NCBI GenBank assembly: GCA_963590855.1
Contig: CAVAQT010000019.1
Span: 1 to 47,159, forward strand
DNA length: 47,159 nt
From: Ruminococcus_C sp963590855
Lineage (GTDB): Bacteria > Bacillota > Clostridia > Oscillospirales > Ruminococcaceae
Direction of reading: 5' to 3'
A program made the translations under genes and the position numbers. The first letter of the stretch is position 1, and each line of letters opens with the position of its first letter. Shown here piece after piece: positions 8,234-16,156 of this stretch. The notes beneath the pieces are model-generated. The model did not search any database and was not told the origin of the DNA. It worked only from the letters and a program-made list of their open reading frames with translations.

Positions 8234-9958
8234 ATGGCTAATCTGTTGCTTGTCAGCCTGAGTGCAATCCGAGAACCGCGAAAAACCGCAGCCATATATG
8301 ACAGCGATCAGGGCGCTGTCACCGGCACCTACACCCCGGATGCTGCCGCAGACTACTTTCTCCGAATGCTGCTTCACCAAGGGCAGACGCTGGACAAGAT
8401 CCTGTGCATTGCCACAGCAGAAACACTGTCTCCCATACCAGGGACAAAGCTTTCTGCATATGAACTGTTTCAGGATACAGTAACACAGCGGTGTGCCGCA
8501 TATGGCTGTCCACTGCCGGAATTTTTTCCGATCCCGAATACCTTTTCCGCGTTCCACATTGCCGAGCCGATCCGGGATATTTTTTCCCATATCCACACAG
8601 AGGATCATATCTTTCTGGACACCACCGGCGGCGCGCGGAATACCAGCTATCTTCTGCTGTTCCTGATGCGGTTTCTGGAATATGACAATGTGCACCTGGA
8701 GCGCGCCGTGTACAGCAGCCTGGGCGGCAGCACCGGGAGAAATGCCATTTTAGATGTCACCGATCTTTACCGGATGTTCAATCTCATGAATGCCGCAAAC
8801 ACGTTCACTGCCTTTGGCAATGCCGATGAACTGGAATCCATTTTTCACGATCACGAAAACCCGGTGATCCATCGGGTAATCGATGCGATGCACCAATTTT
8901 CAGATGCAGTCAGTCTTTGCCGCACCAACCTGGATGCAACGCTTCGTGAATTGAACGACAGTTTGTCTGCACTGTCCGCTGAGCAGCTTACTGATGAAAA
9001 TGGGTTGTTGTTTCAGCGCATTATCGGCATCATCCGCAAAAAATTCTACCTCACCGACGGCAAGACAAACATTGGCTATCCGGATATCATCCGATGGTGT
9101 CTGGATAACAATCTGTTACAGCAAGCCATCACCATTTATGTGGAAAAGCTCCCTGATTATCTCCTGAAGCAAGGCTTTTTCCAGGCATCTCCGGAAGCTG
9201 TCCAAACTGTAAAAGAGAAAAAGAGCATCTATCCGCTTGGATATGAGCTGTTCTATAATGGTTTTCTGCGGCAATATGCCGAAAAAGGGCATGCGCCCAA
9301 CGCATTGGCAGAGTTTTTCCGCCAATGTAGCAAAAGGCACATGCAATTCATTGCAGAGGCCACGAGCATAAACATGCTGCGGCAAAAAGTGCAGCTGCCG
9401 ACAAGTACAGAAAATCCAGAGCTTTTCAAAGGTCTGACCCGGTTCTATCAGCTGCGAAACATCCTGTTTGACAGGTACGGCAGTCCCAGAGCCAAAAGCG
9501 CGGCGGCGCTTCCGCCGGAGTATGTGCCATACGCGAAGCGGCTTCGCAGTTACAATACGCCGAAAAGTTTTCTGAATGCAGCTGCCAATGAGCCTGCGGC
9601 ATTGCTGGCGGCTATTCAAGGAAACACACAACCCAAAGCAGCATACCAAAACGACCGTCTTAACACCATTGTGCAGCTGGAAACACTGCTGCGAGAGAGC
9701 ACATCGTATCGGCTCGGCGCGTTCTTGTCCGTCTCAGAGATGCAGCAGATCGCAAAGGACTATCTCTACCTCAAGAGCTTTGTCCGCAACATGGTGAACC
9801 ACGCCGGAGACGACATGGAGCACTTAAATGAATACGCCGCTTATTTTGCAGCCGCCGGGTATGACACAGACCACGCGCTGCAAACTAAAAACATCAAAAA
9901 AATACTCCTGCGATCAATTGGTCAGATCCAGGAGATTGAAAGGAAGAAAACAATATGA
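8234..9958 (+). CDS. Second CARF-HEPN ribonuclease (Csm6/Csx1-like)
   Basis: A 574-residue protein with an N-terminal CARF domain (about 1-190) and a long helical C-terminal half. LDTTGGARNTSYLLLFLMRF (128-147) is the CARF ligand-binding motif of Csm6/Csx1 proteins (usually D-x-TGG-x-R). RNMVNH (518-523) near the C-terminus is the R-x4-H site of a HEPN RNase. It is only distantly like the first CARF-HEPN protein of this locus, so the two may answer different ring sizes or differ in substrate. It is the first gene of a three-gene operon divergent from cas10 and overlaps the next gene as ATGA. Confidence 0.85.
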   Translation: MANLLLVSLSAIREPRKTAAIYDSDQGAVTGTYTPDAAADYFLRMLLHQGQTLDKILCIATAETLSPIPGTKLSAYELFQDTVTQRCAAYGCPLPEFFPIPNTFSAFHIAEPIRDIFSHIHTEDHIFLDTTGGARNTSYLLLFLMRFLEYDNVHLERAVYSSLGGSTGRNAILDVTDLYRMFNLMNAANTFTAFGNADELESIFHDHENPVIHRVIDAMHQFSDAVSLCRTNLDATLRELNDSLSALSAEQLTDENGLLFQRIIGIIRKKFYLTDGKTNIGYPDIIRWCLDNNLLQQAITIYVEKLPDYLLKQGFFQASPEAVQTVKEKKSIYPLGYELFYNGFLRQYAEKGHAPNALAEFFRQCSKRHMQFIAEATSINMLRQKVQLPTSTENPELFKGLTRFYQLRNILFDRYGSPRAKSAAALPPEYVPYAKRLRSYNTPKSFLNAAANEPAALLAAIQGNTQPKAAYQNDRLNTIVQLETLLRESTSYRLGAFLSVSEMQQIAKDYLYLKSFVRNMVNHAGDDMEHLNEYAAYFAAAGYDTDHALQTKNIKKILLRSIGQIQEIERKKTI

Positions 9959-10560
9959 AGAAGTTTATTATGACAAGCCCATTTCAGATGCCCAAGTCAG
10001 TTGTCTATGAGGCAGCCGACAATACCAAGCTGCAGTATGACAAGGCTGTACACTTTCCGATTCTTCCGGTGATCCACGGCTATGCAAAGCCAGGCGAGGA
10101 CATCCAGGTGATCGTGATCCTCAGCGCGTATGAGAACGCCCAGAATAATATGACTCTGCTGCGGCAGGAGCTGGACGCTCTCTGCGGCGAAATGCAGGTG
10201 CACTATCAAATCGATACCGTTGATATCCCCTATGACAGCACACTGGACACTCACCTCAGCATTTTTTCCCAACTGATCGACAAGCTGGGCGACGGTGATT
10301 CCATCTATGTCTGCACCACTTACGGCACAAAGGCAACTCCGCTAGTGGAGATGCTGACGCTGAACTATACTTACCGGATGCACCGGAATGTTGAGATCGG
10401 CTGCATTGTCTACGCGGCTACAGATTTTGCCAAGGCAGATCACCCCTCCAAGATCTACGACATCACTTCCCTGTTCTACATGGACGACATGATCCGGACA
10501 CTGGCGGACAGCAAGGTAAAGCAGCCGGAAAAGATCATCCGGACACTTCTGGATGAATAA
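9955..10560 (+). CDS. Stand-alone CARF-like protein
   Basis: A 201-residue protein that looks like a CARF (Rossmann-like) domain and nothing else. Beta strands and turns fit KKFIMTSPF at the N-terminus, IQVIVILSAYENAQNN (50-65) and then IYVCTTYGTKATPLVEMLTL (117-136). In the last of these, TYGTKAT resembles the T-G-G-T-K/R CARF pocket motif with Tyr for the first Gly. No HEPN, nuclease, protease, membrane or DNA-binding segment follows; the C-terminus is a short helix. It overlaps the CARF-HEPN stop by four bases and precedes the sigma-like gene by 12, so all three are co-translated. It may sense cyclic oligoadenylate and control the sigma-like partner, or degrade the signal as a ring nuclease. 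Confidence 0.7.
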   Translation: MKKFIMTSPFQMPKSVVYEAADNTKLQYDKAVHFPILPVIHGYAKPGEDIQVIVILSAYENAQNNMTLLRQELDALCGEMQVHYQIDTVDIPYDSTLDTHLSIFSQLIDKLGDGDSIYVCTTYGTKATPLVEMLTLNYTYRMHRNVEIGCIVYAATDFAKADHPSKIYDITSLFYMDDMIRTLADSKVKQPEKIIRTLLDE

Positions 10561-10572
10561 GGAGACGGCAAT

Positions 10573-11535
10573 ATGGCAACAGAAAAGAAAAAAGCCATTG
10601 GCCCGGAAATCAGCAAATGGCAAAAAGAGATCAATATTTATGCAATTCAGTTTGCGCAGGAAACCGACACCGAAAAGAAGCCACAGTATTACAATAAGAT
10701 CATGAAGATTGTCCTGGATACTGACGGCACATATTACAAATTCCTGCAAAATCGTTTACGAAGCTTGTCCGGAAAGAGAAAAAACAATTCTCAGAAAAGA
10801 GATGTTAACGATGACCTTTACGATATCCTTTGTGACACATTGAAAAAATCGCTTGATTCCTATGATCCGGAGAAGAACAATCAATTCACTGCGTGGCTTA
10901 ACCTGAAATTGGAATATGCCATGAAAGATGACGAGCGAGAATTGGAAAAAGAAAAGAAACGCCATGTTAGCGCAAACCAGCCGATCGGCAGTGATGAAAA
11001 TGCGCCTGCGCTGGAAGAAACACTCTGTGACGGCGAAGCGCCAAAAGTGGACGCAAAGTTTCAGGTGCAGGAACTGATGCTGAAAATCATTCTGGGCTAT
11101 GCCAAATACCTGGAGCATCATCCGCCCAAAAAGAAGGACTACATGCGGCTGTTCTTTACAGGAAGAATCCTGCAGTGTCTCCAGGATGTTCCGGAACTTG
11201 GACAGGGAGACCGCATCAACACCACATTGCTTTACAGCGTCCTGAACTATGCGTTTTTGGATTTTGTCTTAACATCGCCTTGCCGGACAGCCCCAGAAAT
11301 TGCATGTGCACACCGTAAAATCTACGCAGACATCACGGATCAGATAAAACAGCCAAAAGCACAGAAAGAACTTTATCTTCCCCTGGAGGCAATCGTCTAC
11401 ATTGCCTTTCTCGCCACACAGAACATCCATGTCAAAAATGCCGCCATCTCACAGCAGCAGACCAAATTTAATGCACTGATATCGCAGATCCTTGAGAGCA
11501 AAATCCCCGTATCCCCTCAGTCCTCATACCGCTGA
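10573..11535 (+). CDS. Sigma-70-like protein of the type III locus
   Basis: A 320-residue protein with the layout of a small sigma factor. Residues 80-122 (LYDILCDTLKKSLDSY, then DPEKNNQFTAWLNLKLEYAM) match the spacing and key residues of sigma region 2.1-2.2, where family members have a K-F/Y-DPEKG-x-F-S/T pattern. PIGSDENAPALEETLCDGEA (137-156) resembles the acidic region 3 linker. LEHHPPKKKDYMRLFFTGRI (180-199) resembles region 4.1. The rest of the C-terminus is diverged and no clear HTH recognition helix is visible. A strong ribosome site (AAGGAG) precedes the ATG. Known precedents are sigma factors in CRISPR-Lon (CalpS) and gRAMP loci, but no protease is seen here. Divergence means it could be a derived, non-sigma protein. 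Confidence 0.6.
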   Translation: MATEKKKAIGPEISKWQKEINIYAIQFAQETDTEKKPQYYNKIMKIVLDTDGTYYKFLQNRLRSLSGKRKNNSQKRDVNDDLYDILCDTLKKSLDSYDPEKNNQFTAWLNLKLEYAMKDDERELEKEKKRHVSANQPIGSDENAPALEETLCDGEAPKVDAKFQVQELMLKIILGYAKYLEHHPPKKKDYMRLFFTGRILQCLQDVPELGQGDRINTTLLYSVLNYAFLDFVLTSPCRTAPEIACAHRKIYADITDQIKQPKAQKELYLPLEAIVYIAFLATQNIHVKNAAISQQQTKFNALISQILESKIPVSPQSSYR

Positions 11536-12240
11536 AACCTGAAAGCCGCCCATACCCTGCGTTGTTTTCGAGCCGATGCCGCTGTAGGCCGCACCGCTCA
11601 GCACCTCTCGCAGCAGCTGTGCTTCATTTGGCAGAGCCAATGTGAGCGTTCCGGTCATACCCGTGTAAAAATATCCGGTAATGGGATAAGATGCTGTGCG
11701 CAGCGCATAGGCTTTCACGCGGCAGTCTGTCCACTGCTTTAAAAATGCATCGTAAGTATAGGAAGTCCCAAGGAAGCTGTTCAGCTTCTGGATCACGGAA
11801 TAAAAATACTTTTCCGGCGAAGGCGGCGCAACATACCGTCCGGCAGTCTTGTACATTGCCGGCGTCACAAAATGCAGTTCTGCCGCCGGGGAATCCAGCC
11901 GTTCTGCAAGATCTGACAGCGACGCTGCGCATTCCATTTTGGTATGCTTTTGCACCAACGGCACAGAAGCGCCATAAATCCGAAGCTGCGGCTGCTGCAT
12001 GAGTGCTGTGATTACATTGGCAGATTCGGCATCCAATGCAGAAATGTGCAGAACTACTTCTTCCTCCTGCTCTGTGCAGTACAGCGACAGGGCGTGGTAC
12101 TGCGGACGGTGCAGCCGATCCGCCAGTTCCGGAGAGATCAGCCGCATGGCTGCGCCGTGAATTTTTACAGAAAGGTCTGAATCCAGATTTTTCTGTCCGT
12201 GAAATGCGTAGGTGATCTTCGCCTGATATAACATAATCAT
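11524..12240 (-). CDS. cas6: Cas6 crRNA-processing endoribonuclease
   Basis: A 238-residue RAMP ending in SGIGSKTTQGMGGFQV, the glycine-rich signature of Cas6, preceded by the TGYFYTGMTGTLTL strand pair. H28 in KIHGAAMR is positioned like the general-base His of Cas6 enzymes. It should cut precursor CRISPR RNA within repeats, so it implies an array elsewhere in the genome. It is convergent with the sigma-like gene, overlapping its end by 12 bases, and has its own promoter at 12297-12325. The start is ATG 12240 (ribosome site AAGGACGG) or ATG 12234; spacing does not settle it. Confidence 0.85.
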   Translation of the reverse strand: MIMLYQAKITYAFHGQKNLDSDLSVKIHGAAMRLISPELADRLHRPQYHALSLYCTEQEEEVVLHISALDAESANVITALMQQPQLRIYGASVPLVQKHTKMECAASLSDLAERLDSPAAELHFVTPAMYKTAGRYVAPPSPEKYFYSVIQKLNSFLGTSYTYDAFLKQWTDCRVKAYALRTASYPITGYFYTGMTGTLTLALPNEAQLLREVLSGAAYSGIGSKTTQGMGGFQVSAV

Positions 12241-12254
12241 TCCGTCCTTTTCAG

Positions 12255-12289
12255 CAGCATAGAATTTTTCTATGCTGTTTTCTTTTTTT
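12255..12289 (+). terminator. Intrinsic terminator, rightward, beyond cas6
   Basis: Perfect 10-bp arms CAGCATAGAA (12255-12264) and its complement (12268-12277) with a three-base loop are followed on the plus strand by TTTTCTTTTTTT. There is no T-run on the minus side, so it stops rightward transcription. The only rightward unit upstream is the CARF/sigma operon, whose transcript would therefore cross all of cas6 antisense. Confidence 0.8.
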
Positions 12290-12296
12290 GTTGTTT

Positions 12297-12325
12297 ATTA
12301 TATCACGACTTTCCCGAAAAAGCAA
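12297..12325 (-). promoter_or_regulatory. cas6 promoter
   Basis: On the minus strand TTGCTT (12325..12320) and TATAAT (12302..12297) have a 17-base spacer. The predicted leader of cas6 then includes the hairpin at 12255-12277. Confidence 0.75.
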
Positions 12326-12354
12326 GCCGCCTTGCAAAATCCAAGCAAATAATA

Positions 12355-12383
12355 TTGACAAAAATGCGATGTAATGTTATAAT
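12355..12383 (+). promoter_or_regulatory. Xylanase promoter, perfect consensus
   Basis: TTGACA (12355-12360), 17 bases, TATAAT (12378-12383). An inverted repeat TTCGCT (12391-12396) / AGCGAA (12412-12417) begins at the expected transcription start and could be a repressor site. Confidence 0.88.
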
Positions 12384-12439
12384 ATATTTGTTCGCTATCA
12401 CAACGGAAATCAGCGAATTGGAAAGAAGGATGATATCAG

Positions 12440-15400
12440 ATGAAATTCAAAAAAATCCTGGCGGCAGTCACCACCGGTGTACTTGCTGTCACCAGTCTGT
12501 CCCTTTCGGGGCTGGTCAGCTCCGCAGAGGTACAGGAACTGATGAACGATACTTTTGAAACCGGCTACGGCGCATGGAAAGGTGTCGGTTCTTCCCTGTC
12601 TCTGTCCACAGAGCAATCCCACGGCGGTGGCACCTCTTTATATTGCTATGACCGCACAGCAAGCTGGGGCGCACCGCGGTGCTCTCTGACGGGAATCGTC
12701 GCTGCCGGACAGAGCTATGAGATCTCTGCCAGCGCCATGTACGAGGGCAGCGGTCAGCAGAACATGGCGATCAAGATGATCTACACCGATGCCAATGGCA
12801 CAGACCACTACGATCAGGTTGCCGCTGCACAGGCGACTGCCGGACAGTGGGTAGAGATGAAAGGCAACTACACCGTTCCCAACGGCGCTACCGGCATGAT
12901 CCTCTATGTGGAAATGCCCAACGCCGGAACAGACCAGACCTATTATATTGATGATGTGGTCATCAAGGGCGAAAAGACAGAGATCCAGCTGGACGACAAG
13001 TTTGAGTCTGACTTCGACAACAACTCCACCCAGAACTGGAACGGCCGCGGCAGCGCCAAGGTAGAACTCTCCACCAAGTACGCCCACAGCGGCACGACCA
13101 GCCTATATGTTTCCGGCAGAACGCAGTTGTGGAACGGTGCAACCCGCAGTGCGTCCGATATTATGGAGGCAGGCGGCTACTACAAGGTCGGCACATATGT
13201 CCTCTATGACGGCGACCAGTACACCGACACCCAGAAGTTCTCCATTAACTTGCAGTATGATCTGAACGGCAAGGAAAACTATTACACCATCGCCACCGAG
13301 ACCGCAAACAAGGGCGAATGGAAATATGTGGGCAGCGAATTCACCGTACCAGAGGGCGCAACTAACTTCTATGTGTATGTCCAGACCGGCTACACCAGCG
13401 CTCCCAAGGAACAGGATCTCATGAACTTCTACATGGACGATGCTGTGGGTGAACATCTGCCCGATCCGGCGATCCAGGACGATATCGCATCTCTGAAAGA
13501 TGCCTATTCCGACTACTTCAAGATCGGCTGTGCCTGCGCCGGCTCAGAATTTGCACAGGGTGCAACCAAGGATCTCATCAAAAAGCATTACAACAGTCTG
13601 ACACTGGGCAACGAGCTGAAACCAGACAGCGTTTTGGATCTGGCACTGTCCCAGAAGTATGTGGCAGAGACCGGGGACGACACCATGCCTCAGATCTCTC
13701 TGAATGAAGCAGACGAGATGCTGAAATTTGCCGGCGAGAACAAGATTCCGGTACGTGGTCATGTGCTGGTATGGCACAGCCAGACACCGGACTGGTTCTT
13801 CAAGGAAAACTTCGACCCCAACGGCGCATGGGTCTCCAAGGACAAGATGACCAAGCGTCTGGAAAACTACATCAAGACCGTCATGGAGACACTGGCAAAG
13901 GATTACCCCGATGTGGAATTCTACGCATGGGATGTGGTCAATGAAGCGGCTTCCGATGCTGGAACCATTCGTGACGCCGGCTCCAACAACGAGGTCAACG
14001 GACAGTCTGCATGGGTCAAGGTCTACGGCGACCAGTCCTATATCCCGCTGGCGTTTGAGTTCGCCAAGAAGTACGCACCGGCAGGCTGCAAGCTGTTCTA
14101 CAACGACTACAACGAGTACTCTCCCAACAAGCAGGCATACATCATCAGCGACATTCTGAAACCGCTGGTGGAAAAGAACCTGATCGACGGCGTGGGCATG
14201 CAGTCCCACATCTCCATGAGTTATCCCACCATTGATCTGTACAAGTCCGCAATGCAGCAGTATGCAGACCTGGGACTGGAAATTCAGGTGACTGAGCTGG
14301 ACATCTCCGAGAAGTCCAACGAATACGCCGACCAGCTGGCTCTGGCACAGCGGTATCAGGACGTATTCAAGATGTACAAGGAAATGAGGGATTCCGGCGT
14401 GAACCTGTCCGCCGTTGTTATCTGGGGCATCACCGACTCCACCAGCTGGATCGGCGGCTATCCCCTGCTCTTTGACAAGGACTATCAGGCAAAGCCGTCC
14501 TATTATGCCGTGATCGACACCGACTCCGAAGTAGAAAAGCTCCAGACTATGACGGCATACCGCTATGACGGCACAGATGCCGATCTGGAACGGGCATTGG
14601 AAATCGGTACGGCACAGTATCTCAGCACCAAAACCGGCAGTACCAGCACTTATTTCAAGGCAGCCTGGTCTGACGAAAACATGGTCGTTCGTGTTTACAA
14701 TCCGGCAGTTTCAGCAGATGCCAAAAACTCCTATGTTGAAATTTTCGGAAACCAACTGGATTCTATGGGAGGCTTCCCGATTGACGACCAAACTATTACT
14801 TCCAACACGGAATATATCGATCTGAAATGGGAATCCAGCAGTAATGACTGGAACCCGAAAAGCGGCAGCACTGTGCACTTAGATGTATTCAACAATAATG
14901 CTGCATGGAATTGCATTGATGTAGCAGATTACGTTTTTAACAATAGTGACGTACCATCTGGTGAATTGCCCACCTGCGGTATTGTTACCCTGGCAGAACA
15001 GCCCAAGTATGCCGAGGCAACCAAGACTGAAACACCCATTACCATTGACGGGGACATCGATGCCGCATGGGCAGATGCAAACACCATTGATGTCAACACC
15101 TACTCCATGGGCAACGGTGCAACCGCCGTTTCCAAAATGCTCTGGGACGAGAACTACCTCTATGTACTGACCGAAGTCACCGACCCCGTACTGAGCGTGG
15201 CAAGTGCCAACGCCTACGAGCAGGACACCGTGGAAGTATTCTTCGACGAGAACAACCACAAGACTTCCTCTTATGAGAGCGACGACATCCAGTGCCGCAT
15301 CAACTACGAGAACGACAAGACCGTTACCGACGGACGTTCCACTGACGCATTCCTCTCCGGCACGAAAAAGACCGACAAGGGCTATATCATCGAAGTGGCA

Positions 15401-15934
15401 ATCCCGTACACCATTGGTTCATTCCACGCCGATCAGATCGTAGGCTTTGACGTACAGGTCAACGACGACGGCACCGGCGACGGCAAGCGTACCAGCATTG
15501 CCAACTGGAACGACCTCACCGGTCAGGGCTATATCAACACCAGTGGCTTCGGCGTGCTGAAACTGGTGGGCGACGGTACAGTCACAACTGGTACAACAAC
15601 CACCTCCGGCACAACTACCACAGAAACAAGCACCACTACCGAAACCGTCACCTCTGCATCTGCAACCTCTGACACTTCCGACACAACAGCTTCCAACACT
15701 GGCTCAAGCATTCCGGATACGAACACATTATACGGTGACGTTAACCTGGACAGCCGGGTAGATATTACCGATGCGGTTCTGCTGAACAAGGCAGTGGCCG
15801 GTGCGGTAAAGCTAGACGGACAGCAGCAGAAAAATGCAGACTGCGACGCCGACGGCGACCTCAGCAGCAATGATGCGATCGTTCTGTTGAAGTTCCTGGT
15901 TTCTGTGATTACCTCACTGCCAAGCGCGGAGTAA
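12440..15934 (+). CDS. Cellulosomal GH10 endo-xylanase with CBM22, CBM9-like and dockerin modules
   Basis: An 1164-residue secreted endo-1,4-beta-xylanase. A signal peptide (1-29, cleavage likely after VSSA) is followed by two CBM22-type modules (about 31-175 and 180-335) and the GH10 barrel (about 343-690) with WDVVNEA, acid/base E502, and VTELDIS, nucleophile E619. Two CBM9-like modules follow (a weaker one about 690-850, a clear one about 855-1045), then a Thr/Ser-rich linker (1047-1096). The type I dockerin from 1097 has paired calcium loops DVNLDSRVDITD and DCDADGDLSSND. The enzyme should be displayed on a scaffoldin and act on insoluble xylan. It is monocistronic with its own promoter and terminator. 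The assignment is secure; module borders are approximate. Confidence 0.95.
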   Translation: MKFKKILAAVTTGVLAVTSLSLSGLVSSAEVQELMNDTFETGYGAWKGVGSSLSLSTEQSHGGGTSLYCYDRTASWGAPRCSLTGIVAAGQSYEISASAMYEGSGQQNMAIKMIYTDANGTDHYDQVAAAQATAGQWVEMKGNYTVPNGATGMILYVEMPNAGTDQTYYIDDVVIKGEKTEIQLDDKFESDFDNNSTQNWNGRGSAKVELSTKYAHSGTTSLYVSGRTQLWNGATRSASDIMEAGGYYKVGTYVLYDGDQYTDTQKFSINLQYDLNGKENYYTIATETANKGEWKYVGSEFTVPEGATNFYVYVQTGYTSAPKEQDLMNFYMDDAVGEHLPDPAIQDDIASLKDAYSDYFKIGCACAGSEFAQGATKDLIKKHYNSLTLGNELKPDSVLDLALSQKYVAETGDDTMPQISLNEADEMLKFAGENKIPVRGHVLVWHSQTPDWFFKENFDPNGAWVSKDKMTKRLENYIKTVMETLAKDYPDVEFYAWDVVNEAASDAGTIRDAGSNNEVNGQSAWVKVYGDQSYIPLAFEFAKKYAPAGCKLFYNDYNEYSPNKQAYIISDILKPLVEKNLIDGVGMQSHISMSYPTIDLYKSAMQQYADLGLEIQVTELDISEKSNEYADQLALAQRYQDVFKMYKEMRDSGVNLSAVVIWGITDSTSWIGGYPLLFDKDYQAKPSYYAVIDTDSEVEKLQTMTAYRYDGTDADLERALEIGTAQYLSTKTGSTSTYFKAAWSDENMVVRVYNPAVSADAKNSYVEIFGNQLDSMGGFPIDDQTITSNTEYIDLKWESSSNDWNPKSGSTVHLDVFNNNAAWNCIDVADYVFNNSDVPSGELPTCGIVTLAEQPKYAEATKTETPITIDGDIDAAWADANTIDVNTYSMGNGATAVSKMLWDENYLYVLTEVTDPVLSVASANAYEQDTVEVFFDENNHKTSSYESDDIQCRINYENDKTVTDGRSTDAFLSGTKKTDKGYIIEVAIPYTIGSFHADQIVGFDVQVNDDGTGDGKRTSIANWNDLTGQGYINTSGFGVLKLVGDGTVTTGTTTTSGTTTTETSTTTETVTSASATSDTSDTTASNTGSSIPDTNTLYGDVNLDSRVDITDAVLLNKAVAGAVKLDGQQQKNADCDADGDLSSNDAIVLLKFLVSVITSLPSAE

Positions 15935-15958
15935 ATTCGCAAAAATTTTTATCCTCAG

Positions 15959-15994
15959 AAGCACCTCGGATGCAATGCACCGGGGTGCTTTTGG
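15959..15994 (+). terminator. Terminator after the xylanase
   Basis: Eleven-bp arms (15959-15969 and 15980-15990, one G-U pair) around a 10-base loop end in TTTTGGTTT. The U-tract is modest. Confidence 0.65.
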
Positions 15995-16067
15995 TTTGGC
16001 CAAATTTCCTTGCACAGACGCTCTAAATTTATGAAACATTCCTGTTCTTTTTTAAGGAAAAACGCTA

Positions 16068-16096
16068 TTGACAGAACCGACAAAAAGGCATATAAT
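16068..16096 (+). promoter_or_regulatory. GH43-galT promoter, perfect consensus
   Basis: TTGACA (16068-16073), 17 bases, TATAAT (16091-16096). The GH43 ATG is 60 bases downstream of the -10. Confidence 0.87.
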
Positions 16097-16156
16097 GGAC
16101 TTACCAGAAGTGCATACCGCGCTGCTGCATGCTCCAGCGAAAGGATACGATATATT

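Noticed and set aside
1..12440. A CRISPR array in or beside the cas genes
   Set aside because: I looked for 25-40 base repeats at regular spacing in the gaps at 7992-8233 and 12241-12439 and at the left edge. None is present; all gaps are explained by promoters and a terminator.
16010..16156. A longer GH43 protein starting at 16010
   Set aside because: The extension covers the promoter at 16068-16096 and the homologous protein begins at 16157.
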